Source: Liolophura sinensis (taxonomy: Eukaryota; Mollusca; Polyplacophora; Chitonida; Chitonidae). From it: a stretch of 64,000 nucleotides of DNA. This document shows, one piece after another, positions 52,901-62,500 of the stretch. Position 1 is the first letter of the stretch; each line of letters starts with the position of its first letter. The position numbers and the translations under genes were made by a program. The notes under the pieces are model-generated. The model did no database searches and was not told where the DNA came from. It was given only the letters and a program-made list of their open reading frames with translations. The stretch covers positions 41,668,191 through 41,732,190 of the forward strand of contig NC_088302.1 of assembly GCF_032854445.1 (NCBI RefSeq). The letters run 5' to 3'.

Positions 52901-53356
52901 TGTTGTCACTTCTACACAGATGAGTTGCTAAGGTTGTTAGGCCACTCAGTATAGTTATGCATTAAGCAGTTAACATTAAATTTACATCAATTACTTTGAA
53001 GTATGAAGAATGAAATGAAACAATACACAAAAGGCAGTTATTTATAACACATCAGACTTTTCTTCATGGCCTTGAATAAGCTCATATCCATCCCCCCATA
53101 ATTCCACCACTTACAGCGTACATACAAGTCTTGGACCTGCGGACTCGAATTGCTCACCTAGATCTAAATATGCAACACTTGAAAAAAGTCTGAGCCACTA
53201 TTGCTATAATACATTGCAAAGGATAATCACAAAAAAAAAAACTCACTGGTTAGCATTATCAGCCAATCTACCATCAACATCAGCCAGGATGGACTCCAGT
53301 ATGTTGATATTAGGGAGCCCTGACCCCAGGAGGGTCACAATGGGGGGAATGCTCAT
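31970..53356 (-). CDS. KIAA0825: KIAA0825 homologue (DUF4495 protein)
   Basis: Large protein of unknown biochemical role; loss of human KIAA0825 is linked to postaxial polydactyly. Coding exons in order: 53356-53247, 52464-52293, 51448-50521, 49933-49787, 48016-47787, 47127-46984, 46127-46087, 44438-44285, 43744-43554, 43028-42849, 42537-42400, 42087-41997, 41711-41479, 41158-41107, 40991-40939, 40131-39989, 37442-37282, 36404-36157, 35579-35476, 33515-33313, 32164-31970. All 20 junctions are GT..AG with matching phase. The sum is 3918 nt, 1305 aa plus stop; human is about 1275 aa. Family-like stretches include LWDKITLRLRKYFQDRL (exon 3), HWDDSKEFYE + NERCAFPVQMWNLHLQGLRA (exons 8-9), ADIITILLCVSELL (exon 10) and FSRHEMQEGAY (last exon). 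The ATG at 53356 follows a spliced 5' UTR with two tiny upstream frames. No signal peptide or catalytic motif was seen. Confidence 0.9.
32660..33138. repeat. Minisatellite, 25-28-bp unit, about 17 copies
   Basis: The unit is catgaagtatgaaactgtac acaaa, with length variation. On the KIAA0825 strand each unit reads ttcatgtttgtgtacag then tttcata. The first intron bases after exon 20 (gtgagtttcatatatgta) look like a diverged edge of the same repeat, interrupted by the SINE. Chance open frames run across it. Confidence 0.85.
33150..33294 (-). mobile_element. Young truncated SINE at a splice donor
   Basis: Flanked by a target-site duplication tacatatatga (33139-33149 and 33295-33305). It starts with a T20+ run instead of (TTTA)n and keeps the most conserved core in the window (gccgtactcaagaatatttc, cggcggccagcattatggtg). 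It stops at ggttgctggcag, so the tRNA head is absent. The donor GTGAGT of KIAA0825 exon 20 occupies 33307-33312, directly beside the duplication. Confidence 0.9.
33516..35475 (-). other. KIAA0825 intron 19
   Basis: 1960-bp intron, of which about 1.65 kb is the exon-edge minisatellite. The remaining 300 bp near the acceptor is ordinary AT-rich sequence. Confidence 0.85.
33828..35491 (-). repeat. KIAA0825 exon-edge minisatellite carrying splice donors (about 40 copies)
   Basis: The unit is about 41 bp. On the gene strand it reads ctcaccacacctcatg, then GTAAGC, then atacagtcaccataaatc. Exon 19 ends ATTCTCACCACGCCTCATG|GTAAGC, so its last 16 bases and its donor are the first unit. About 40 copies follow into the intron. 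Most keep CATG|GTAAGC; a few carry ccatggagtg or ccagga changes. Higher-order groups of three units recur near 34260-34680. The 41-bp period is not a multiple of three. The copy number is a length estimate. Confidence 0.95.
35785..35965. repeat. Minisatellite, ~42-bp unit, about 4 copies
   Basis: The unit aggactcttatatagtgca tgtttttgaccaacaaat repeats in the KIAA0825 intron between exons 18 and 19. Confidence 0.85.
37057..37270 (-). mobile_element. MITE copy beside a KIAA0825 splice donor
   Basis: Inverted relative to the other copies: the plus strand ends aaggttaaagatttacagta. The core shares gaatttatgcatacaattat (minus strand) with 43302-43525 and 63017-63162. Its end at 37270 is 5 bp from the donor GTGAGT (37276-37281) of the exon at 37282-37442. 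Confidence 0.75.
37443..39988 (-). other. KIAA0825 intron 16
   Basis: The longest intron of this gene (2546 bp). It contains an 11-bp stem hairpin (ccagcataaat at 38047, atttatgctgg at 38097), a poly(A) run at about 39059-39080 and a GC-richer patch at 38560-38620. No gene or known repeat was identified. Confidence 0.6.
42565..42660 (-). mobile_element. SINE fragment
   Basis: A (TTTA)-like tail then gctagcattatggtgagacg and gggcagaggtcagagg. Strongly diverged, in a KIAA0825 intron about 30 bp from the exon at 42400-42537. Confidence 0.55.
43302..43525 (+). mobile_element. MITE copy near a KIAA0825 splice donor
   Basis: Ends are attgcaaatcttcacccat and aaggttgttgactttgggta. The core tggaatttatgcacacaatt, gaaaatgacgctaaaatgat and ttatttctctataccccaca is shared with the copy at 37057. 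The right end lies 22 bp from the donor (43548-43553) of the exon at 43554-43744. Confidence 0.75.
45395..45545 (-). mobile_element. SINE fragment
   Basis: Core cgctgccagcattatggtaa, gaaaccgggtagagcctggg and cacatgttgctgacagatgt. The tail is missing on the left. It ends at caccaatcaaatagg, the reverse of the usual tail joint, which suggests a rearranged or composite copy. Confidence 0.6.
46745..46950. repeat. Minisatellite, ~19-21-bp unit, about 10 copies
   Basis: The unit is tcatattgctttggcaagtgg with variants. It begins 30-40 bp inside the intron, after the donor of the KIAA0825 exon at 46984-47127. Confidence 0.85.
48241..48677. mobile_element. Foldback element in KIAA0825 intron
   Basis: The left arm (tgtatggtgggtatttgggg at 48284) is inverted on the right (cccaaatacccaccatacaa at 48596). 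Similarity extends outward (tttaatattttttt / aaaaaatattgaag) and inward (gtatttatagtt / gactataaatac). Arms are about 90-100 bp around a roughly 240-bp loop. No coding capacity. Confidence 0.75.
48760..49660. repeat. Minisatellite, ~20-bp unit, about 45 copies
   Basis: The unit is caacaccaatacaaacagac ctt, with a left section using catcacaaatacaaacagac. It occupies most of the intron between the KIAA0825 exons at 49787 and 48016. Lys/Thr/His/Asn-rich frames across it are artefacts of the repeat. Confidence 0.9.
49664..49740 (-). mobile_element. SINE fragment
   Basis: tatgacagtggcaaacatta tggtcgatgg and gcaggttgctgg identify it as the main SINE. It lies between the 20-bp minisatellite and the exon at 49787. 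Confidence 0.55.
51715..51925. repeat. Tandem repeat, ~69-bp unit, 3 copies
   Basis: gtatctgtaatcttaatgca, caaaatatgacattattcta and ttctctctagcgcc recur three times almost unchanged, in a KIAA0825 intron. Confidence 0.9.
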
Positions 53357-53949
53357 CACAGCAGTCTCTCGTGGTTACATGTACTTCATCCTACAGAAGC
53401 CATCTGAAACAGAAATGGTGACTTACACTGTGATCATCAAGCGGAAGAAAGTTTGCCAATACATGTATGTGGCATGACGAAAGCCTAATGCAATGCTGAC
53501 AAGCAGACTTTACATTTCTTTCCTGCATGGCCTTTCACCATGTTGATGATAAAAGGTACTGTCTGGGAGTGCTGACACTGGTATAGACCATACCAACTGA
53601 GCTGGTAAACTGATCTCTTTCCTATACCGTTCAAACATACAAGTTATCCCTGGCATGCTTGGGTTCCCTTTCATCAAAGGCAGTGAACCATGTAAATCAT
53701 GTGAAAAGGTACATGAAGGTCACCTCTTAATTGTGTCTTAATTCAACAAGAGGATGCTTTACTTTATTGCTCTCCGTTGTTACCTTCTCTGGGTTGATCT
53801 ACAACATATTTAAGCCTTATTTTCTACCAACTCCCCAACTCAACCTTTTTAAATGCAAAGCACTCTGATCACATCATCCATGCCATTAGGTGGTACACAA
53901 ATTAGTAAGGCAGTTCTAGGTAGAGAAGGATACTATGACTACTAGCGAG

Positions 53950-54190
53950 TAGTGAACGCCTTATTCAAGAATATTTCACTTATATGATGACTGTCAGCAA
54001 TATGGTGGGAGGGAACCGGGCAGAGTCTGCAGGAAACCCACAACTATCTGCAGGCTGCTGAAAGGCCTTCCCATATACTGCTGGAGAGGAAGCCAGCATG
54101 AGCTGGACTTGAACTCACAGCTACCGCATTCCTGAGAGGCTCCCGGGTCATTGCGCTGTGCTGGCACGTTAACCAACTCAACCCCCCCCC
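53950..54190 (-). mobile_element. tRNA-headed SINE
   Basis: Nearly full length without the (TTTA)n tail: ttcaagaatatttcacttat, gaggaagccagcatgagctg and gacttgaactcacagctacc. It ends in a head remnant replaced by a C run (54182-54196). Confidence 0.8.
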
Positions 54191-54280
54191 CCCCGCCCGA
54201 CTACAAGCAAAGGTGGCATTGATAGTAACTTAAACTTTACTTGTCCCACAATGTAAATAAACAGCTGTTGCACGTTCATT

Positions 54281-54363
54281 TAAATGGACTCTGACATTCA
54301 TCGTACACTAGTGTCCGTCGCAGTGAATGTCAGAATTTTAAAATACCATACTGAGTCCATTTA
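54281..54363. repeat. Nested inverted repeat (hairpin)
   Basis: The outer stem taaatggactc (54281-54291) pairs with gagtccattta (54353-54363). The inner stem ctgacattca (54291-54300) pairs with tgaatgtcag (54324-54333). It lies in the KIAA0825/MSH3 intergenic region. It could be a tiny transposon or a cruciform-forming site. Confidence 0.75.
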
Positions 54364-56061
54364 GATGGACTAAGGTACGTGTTGCATATTACGTATTAGT
54401 CAGTCAGTCAGTGACGTCATTTCACTGAAGAATCTGCTTTTCACAAAAAGTAATGATCATTAGAAGCTGTTCAACGATAAACACAAACAGCGCCCTAGTC
54501 AACTGAACTGTCAAACCGTAAAATGATAGATGTAGATTCAACACAATGATTATGAAAGGCTTATTTCCTTTCGACGATTACCAGTTTTCAGTCATCATCA
54601 AGGGGCGACCCCTATATAAATGTCAACCCTGTAAAAAAAAATAATGAAATGGTGGTAAATCACAACTATTAGTTACACGTAATCGTCTAAATTGCAAACA
54701 AATTTCACACAGCACTCACGAAGCTGTCACCGGAAGCAGTTTTAACTATGCCGTGTTCTCCATCATGTGGTGTTATTCGGGTTTACTTATATTTCTAACC
54801 TGGGAGTGGTAGCGGAAAGAAAATTTTATTTTCCCAGAGAGTTCTATCCAGCAACATAAAAGCAAACATTGGAATACAATTTGGAAAATATAACTTTGTA
54901 AGTAACGGACAAAATCAATGATATTTTAAAAAGATTCTTTTATATTTTGTTTTTCTTTCTGAAGTTCAATTGCCAGCCTTCGTTTCCGGCGTTTTAAAAG
55001 ACTGGCCAACATAATCTCAAGTCGCGGAGAATACAATATGCGAACTTTCGAAATTTGCGGTAAAGTTTTAACGTGAAAATCAATCAAACGTCTAAGTGAC
55101 ATCTACGTATATACAGATCACACTTAAGACAGAAATATGAAGTGTAAAAATGGACACCCAGAGGCTCGTAAGTCGATTGTTATAATTTTTTGTGCCAAGA
55201 CTAACTTGAGCCGCATGTTGTAAACTGCACGAACAACAACACCAGTGCTAGGTTGCGCAAATATTGAAGTGGCCTACTTGCACTCAACATCAACCTCAAT
55301 GTGTTGAAGAGTCATTTTCAGTTATAGAATAAACAATGTGTATCATGACCCGTCGTCACTCTGATGTCAATTTTCTCCTCAAATAAGCTTTATCAGCTCA
55401 CTCAATGATTGCATACCATCCTCAACTTGAGGCTCAAGAGCCATATATGGGGCTGTGTTTATTTAGAAAACATTGACATACATTGAACTCCTAGGTTCTC
55501 AGTGTTCTGTCCTCAACATAGTGAAATTCTCCACTGTATGACATGGCTGTTTGTAATCCTTATCCATTTCTGCATCTGACATCCGTTTAGAGAGAGACCT
55601 CGCCAACTAGATGGCACAGTAGGTATGCTTCTCTGCTTCCAGCATTACCCGGAACTTTAAAGCCAAGTAAATAGATGTCAAACATAACTGATCTGTTTTA
55701 GTACCTTATCCAACCTACGTGATCTAGCCCCACCTGCATCTGAGCCAAAGGCTCTATCTGTACCCGACCACATGATCTATTTCTTTGTTGTTGCTGGTTA
55801 TGTAATACCTTTCAGCCAGGTAAACACTCTCGAACCCATTCCAAATTATAGTTTATTTCTCTCATAAAACATGGCTATTATTATTCAGAATAGAATTATC
55901 TTGGGTAATGTGCTGCAACAACATCAGTCTGATCTGATCTTTTTGTACGATTTAATCTGAAACCACTTCTAGGTTGTGACATACAGGCCCTATCAGGGTA
56001 AGAAATATAATTTTCTATATCGTTAGCCACTTTCTCAGAAGGTTGCTTACTTCAGAAAAGG

Positions 56062-56063
<2 letters not shown>

Positions 56064-56095
<32 letters not shown>
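56064..56095. repeat. Poly(G) run of 32
   Basis: An uninterrupted G32 tract upstream of the MSH3 coding exon. It would form G-quadruplexes and is hard to sequence, so the true length is uncertain. Confidence 0.85.
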
Positions 56096-56098
<3 letters not shown>

Positions 56099-56504
56099 TG
56101 TGGTTAGATCCGACATAGAGGTACTCGTGTTCTGTAAAATACAAAACATTTTTTTTTCATTGGAGCCAAATACAGAGGCACGGTACAAGGGTCTCACTTA
56201 TGTATCATTGACTTCCAAACTATGACAGGAGGCCAGTGCACCAAAAAGAGGAGATTTGACAAAGTTTAACCCAAATTTCTGGTTACAGAATATGAAACTA
56301 AAGTGAAATGAACCAATAAATATTTACCAATATTGTTCCAGTTTTGCTCTTAGATACCGGTATTGTTCTTTCTTCCCCCAGGAATGCTGTGAAAAGACCT
56401 GTCATCTTACAAGGTAGAAATGTGAAAAGATGTCCATCATATCATGGTGCTATGAGTATTTTCACAAAAACAACTATGAAGGATTTGGAAACAAGACAAC
56501 CTGA

Positions 56505-59500
56505 ATGAAGATGAAAAAACAGATAAGAATATCAAAGTTCTTTGCTTCCAAACAAGGTAAATTTTCCAAGCATGCCAAAGTAGAAAGCAAGGAATCTGAT
56601 GTGATTATCGTGGATGAAGGTGATGAGGACAGACAGCCAGTCTGTGCACAGAAGGAGGTATATATCTTTTGTGTCTCTGATTTTTAGTGCAGTACAACAT
56701 GAAATTTTTGACTTGGTAATCATCGGTTTAAAAACTGTTTTCAGACTTTCAGTTTGTTTTCCTAAAAACATATTCATTACCCCCAATTGTCTATGAGTCA
56801 TCGTCATGGAATGAATAAAAAATTTAAATAAAATTATTTCAAGACAAATAGAGATCATCAGAACCCACAGAAATTACCTGACTGAAGCTATGGTTTGGTG
56901 TAAGGCTTCTCACCACCATTACTTTTGGCAAGCGGGCGTGACATGTCAGGCCATCTGTAGTAGGACTTGCATAAAATGTAAATACAAGTGTATACTACTG
57001 GCAAACTCACGGTAATATTTATTTATTTATTTGATTGGTGGTTTACGCTGTACTCAAGAATAGTTTACTTATACGATGGCGGCCAGCATTATGGTCAGAG
57101 GAGGAAGCCGGGCAGAACACGGTGGAAACCCACGTCCATCTGCAGGTTGCTGAGAGACCTTCCCACCTACAGCCGATGAGCTCACAGTCACATGTGGGTC
57201 AGTGATGATAATGAGGAAGTCAAATCCACCCCAGGTAAATACATACAAATAATTAAGTGCAGCCTAAAACACAAATCAGATAAATAAATATAACAGTTAC
57301 TCTGTGTTATTATCTATTTGTAGGATTTCCAAGCAAAGAAGAGACGTCTGGGGACTAAACAGAATGACGAAGTGGAATCACAGGTCAGGAAACGTGTGAA
57401 GTGTGAAGAAGGAGAAGGGGTGGAGCATAATGGAAGTTCAGAACCTCAGAGGTCAAACACTGTTCACCTATCTGAGAAGACAAAGCTCAAACTGTCAACA
57501 TTCTTACTGGACTCGGGGAAGATCGACACGAGCTGAAACCATCAAGTATAACTGTGGATGACCTGAAAAGGTCAAGGTCTGAGCTCTCACAAATGGGGAC
57601 ATTGATGATGTGACAGGAGGAAAATCTCAGGATGAGGAGGAGGAGCCAGTGAGAAGCTCCGATGAAGAACCAGGCCAAGTTGCAGTGAATCGGCTGTCAT
57701 GTCATCACAATTTAGCAAACTATAACCAAAACACAGTCTGATGTTTTGGGAAAGTTCACTGCTGTCAGGACTAAGTCAGAGGATGCGTATGGTAATACAG
57801 GGAAGGCAAACAGAAAATCAAAGTGTAAATACACTCCGCTGGAACAGCAGTTTGTGGCCATCAAGGATAAATGCCCTGATGCTGTGTTGTTTGTTGAGTG
57901 TGGGTACAAATATCGCTTCTTTTGGAGAGGGATGCTGAGGTTAGTATGGAGGCAAAAGTGTTTTGAACGTACTTGTTTTGAGATACAGATTAGAAATTAG
58001 AAGTTAGAAATTTAGTTTGTAATTGGAACAATGCATTATTGCTTTGTTCTGAACACACACCTAATTGATGTGTGAATGATTCTTACATGTGTTGTTTGTC
58101 TCTGGTGTGAAGCTAGATTAGGGGATGAAATCTGATCTGGTGGGAGAAAGTGATGTAATGAAGCCATACAAACCGACAAATAGATGAGTTGACAGAACAA
58201 GCGAAGGTGACAAAGTCGGATGAGGTAAACAAAATGGATGACATGAGTGGATGAAGCTACAAGTTTGTTAAGTTGTATATTGCGTGTGTAGATAATTCTA
58301 GGGATAATATAAAATGGTTGTTACATGTATTGAACTATTTTTTGATATTCATTTGTATTTCAGATTGCCGCAAAGGTGTTAAAGATATTTTGTGTCACCC
58401 TGATCACAATTTCATGAGCGGCCAGTATTCCCACTCATCGTCTGTTTGTTCATGTCAGGAGACTGGTGGCTGCAGGCTACAAGGTAACATCATAAAGACC
58501 AGGAAGATTGGCATCATCAGGGTACACGGTGTACTCTATCAGTAGACAAGAACAGTGCCAATGCTTTCATCAGTGCACCAATATTTACATGAGAAAGCTT
58601 TATTATCTTTTGGAGGTGAAAACTACCCTGAAAAAAGTAGCCAGCCACCTGGAATTAAAGGAAATAAAATAAGAGCATTGGTCAAAGTAGTTGGCTAACT
58701 GCTCCTTATTCAACAGATGTAGCAGACTGTGCAGGTAGCTCATAACCACCTTCTAATAATCCCCCTGTGTAGTGGCTGAGAATGCCTTGTTGAATTGTCA
58801 CATTAAAGTGAACATCAGGCCTCAAAAATTCAAAAATTTATCAATGATACAGTTGAAATCGCACATGGGAACAGGGTGAATTATTGCCTTGTTTAGAACT
58901 CTTCTGGCAGTGGGATTTGGGCGAAGTAGCCTGTTGACATCATTATGTTTTTAAGGTTATGGTAATTTTTTCGCGCGAATGAAAAAAAGTTGAGGCGATT
59001 TTAATCTTGCATAACCTTTGAACAAATGAAACGATCGTTCAGGCGAAATTTCGAGGACTGAACATCATCAGCTGATCAATAAAGCAGTATTCCAGAAATG
59101 TTTTAAAAATATTTTAAAAATTCTACATCGCTTATCAACAAAATAAATAGCAAACAATCAACAGTACCTAGCCGCTCATTTGTTGATGCCATTTTGTCAT
59201 GTCATCGAGATTGACGTCACAAACCCGGGAGCTCTCCCCGTACCATTGGTATTAAACAATATGACAATGAGAAAATGCAAACAAAGACGCCTGGTACCCA
59301 ACGAAAGAGTATCAGATCTGGTTCGTGTTCAAAGTGCCGATGTTTCTTTTAGATTGGCGCTGGCTCAGGGCGATGTTTGTGGACAAGCGTCATGTTTTAG
59401 CTGTCTTGTTCGTCCTCGTACTACATGGGTGTAAGTGTTTGCCCTATCTGGCTCTACCCGACTTCAGGGAATTTACCGAAAATAGCGAGACAATCTGATT

Positions 59501-62500
59501 GACCCTTTCATTCAGATTTTGGGAAGATACATTCATAATAAATCTGACTTTGCTAAGGAAAAATGATGCAAAGTCACAATATTTTTCTTCAAACTATGAC
59601 TTTCCCAAGGCGGTTTTCTTGCCAGCTGACCCTGTCAAGTTACTGCAGTATCCTGCCCAACATGTACATTGTGACATAGGTAGCCGTTCTCAGTTCTTTA
59701 CTCATAAATGTGTGCTTCAAAATGAATCAGTTTAACACTTAAACCCGCAAAGTCCAATTCATTGCATCGATATCTGTCTATCCACTGTAAGAACCACACT
59801 GACAATCGAGATCTAATAGGTTTTTTGACATGATAGCTAATTATCACGTGACACTTTCAGCGCTAGTGATTGGCCAAGATCACAAGGGCTTCTACAACAT
59901 GGCTACTCGGAGTGAATTGTCCGTCAGTGCCATATCCCCAATGCTAAATTTCATCTTGTTGGCTTTCAAAACTTTACAGAACTTTTTACATATTTTTCTG
60001 TGGTAATTGTGTCCTGTATCATTTTTTCGGTGTATATATAGTGCCAGACATTATGTTCACCTTAATTAAACTGTTGTAAACCAGTCCAGTGTTCTATCAT
60101 TGGTGGAGAGGTGATAGGCTTTCCGAATCTGAACATTCTGGTGCCAGTACAGAATAAAAATCTGTTTGAGCTCATTGAGAGTTGCACGTGTTACAGATAA
60201 GAAGCTTTGTTCTAAATACTTAATAGCACTCAAGTTATCACTAGTTGCTTTGAGGCTCATTGTCGTCTTACACATGCATTTATAAATGTACAAGTATGGC
60301 AGGCCTTGGTTCATATGTTTGTCAAAGTAGGGGATTGATCTTCATCTTTCATCTACAGCCGTGTAATATCCCTATAATTATGTCACATATTGTGGGTTTG
60401 TTTTGTAGTATTTGTGTTCTACATTACTGAGTTGAGATACATCTATTCTTTCTAGTTTTGACACCTTAATTACCTTAGTGATGGTGTTGTGTTTCTCTGT
60501 AGGTAGGCGTGGTAAAGCAGACGGAGACAGCTGCACTAAAGGCAGCTGGGGAAAACAGGGGAGCGCCCTTCACAAGGGAGCTAACTGCCCTCTACACAAA
60601 ATCAACATTGATTGGTGAAGATATCCTTTTGACATGTTCAGAGAGAACAGCATGCTTTCTTTCATTTTATGTGGTTGTAGAAAATATTCACTTAATATTC
60701 ATAAAGGTTTTTAGTTTCTTATTAAAAGTACGCCTTACACATACAGTTTAGAGACAGTATATAAATTTACCTACATATATTTCATAGTGCTCAGCTTATC
60801 AATTCATAAATGTGAGACCATGAAGGAGAAAAAATGGAAGACAATAAATTATTGAAAATAGAAGTTGTTTGTACATGTAAAGTTCTGTCCTCAGATCTTC
60901 AAAATGTGTAACATGTACATGTAGTGGTTGAGCCTCAGCCTGGACTATATAAAGCCCCATTAGTCTTGTATTATGACAAGACTGGTGTAAATGGCTTCTG
61001 ACACTTCTAATACACTTTTGAACAACTGGCCTGTTGTTAATCACTGAACTTTAACTGTGTCACATGTGGACCCGTTGTCTGGACAAACTGTAGGAACTTG
61101 CCTTGGTGATGGGGCTAGCAGCAGACCAAATGCTCATTTGATGTGTGTATTTGAGAACCTCCCAACCACATCTTTATGTAGTCCGTCCAAACCACAAACC
61201 ATTGCTATCATGGTAAGTTTTATTCATGTACAGAGATATCAATATACAGGTAATCCTGTAAAGGAAAAAATAGCGCTCTTCAGATTTTCAGACAAGAAAA
61301 ACTGGGATTGATCAAATTTTTTTGTGTTTAGCAAGTTTATTTTCCATAAGACACATATTTCAATTGTTCTGTCAATTTGTTTATTTGATTGGTGTTTTAC
61401 ACCGTACTCAAGAATATTTCGCTTATCCGACAATGACCAGCATTATGGGGTTTGTCTGTTAAAGCATTACACACATCTGTGTGAATTTCTGTTTAATATT
61501 ATAATTAATCTAACTTTATTGTGTGTTAAAAAGATGTCTTTAGGTGCTATTTTATGATCGGAAATATTTGAAGTTATTTTAATCCTGTAATGAATTTCAA
61601 GCAAATATCATAAACTTGGGAATACTTTTCACCCAGTATGTCATAGTATGTGTATACTGTCTCTTTGATATGCTGCAATATTACTGAAGTGACCTTGAGA
61701 CGTAATCATTCATTCAAAGTATACTGCATAACAGCGTGTTCACAGAAATATTGAAGAAATTTTATGACCTGAAACATTTATTTGTGAATCCCTTGGATAG
61801 TTTTGCACACGTCATGCGATGGTGTAATCTGCTCTATAACTTCCCTCCATCAGTCCGTACAGCCGAGTACTGGTGAGTTGGTGTACGACTGTTTTGAGGA
61901 CGGGGTGACGCGCAGCCAGCTGGAGACACGTATCCTCCATCTGGAGCCTGTGGAGCTGTTGTTACCTCAGACCCTAACAGAGAGGACAGAGTCCCTCATC
62001 ACAGACATCGTGTCTCTCAGGTACGCTCAATCTCTCTGATCACCCCCAGACCCTGACACAGACGTGTCTCCCAAGTACATTCAATTTCTCTGATCACCCT
62101 CAGACCCTGACACAGAGGACAGTCGCTCATCACAGACGTGTCTTTCAGGTACACTCAATCTGTCTGATCACCCCCAGATCCAAACAGAGAGGACAGAATC
62201 CCTAATCACAGAGATCGTGTCTCTCAGGTACACTGAATCTGTCTGATCACCCTCAGAACCTGACACAGAGGACAGAATCCCTCATCACAGACATTGTGTC
62301 TCTCAGGTACACTCAATCTGTCTGATCACCCTCAGATCCTGACACAGAGGACAGAGTCCCTCATCACAGACGTGTCTCTCAGGTACACTGAATCTGTCTG
62401 ATCACCCTCAGAACCTGACACAGAGGACAGAGTCCCTCATCACATACATCAGGTCTCTCAGGTACACTGAATCTGTCTGATCACCCTCAGACCCTGACGC

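Larger units (their letters stand above)
53404..56381. promoter_or_regulatory. Head-to-head KIAA0825/MSH3 intergenic and 5' untranslated region
   Basis: Coding starts are 3.1 kb apart. Acceptors at 53404-53405 (minus) and 56380-56381 (plus) show that both genes have upstream untranslated exons, so the promoters lie inside. It also holds a SINE (53950-54190), a perfect-stem hairpin (54281-54363), and poly(C) and poly(G) runs. Transcription starts could not be fixed. Confidence 0.5.

Noticed and set aside
55138-55168. ATGAAGTGTAAAAATGGACA with a following GTAAGT as a possible first MSH3 coding exon
   Set aside because: Joining it to the acceptor at 56380 gives an immediate stop. It may be untranslated exon only, so it was not called.
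42565-57192. SINE tRNA-like heads as functional tRNA genes
   Set aside because: The heads are degenerate, lack an acceptor stem and anticodon arm, and continue into the SINE core.
57385-57736. Alternative intron (CAG|GTCAGG to ACACAG|TCTGAT) that would skip the MSH3 frame breaks
   Set aside because: Phases would fit, but the skipped sequence looks like coding linker (acidic, Ser-rich) and the breaks at 57920, 57929, 58394 and 63624 would remain. Kept only as a possibility.
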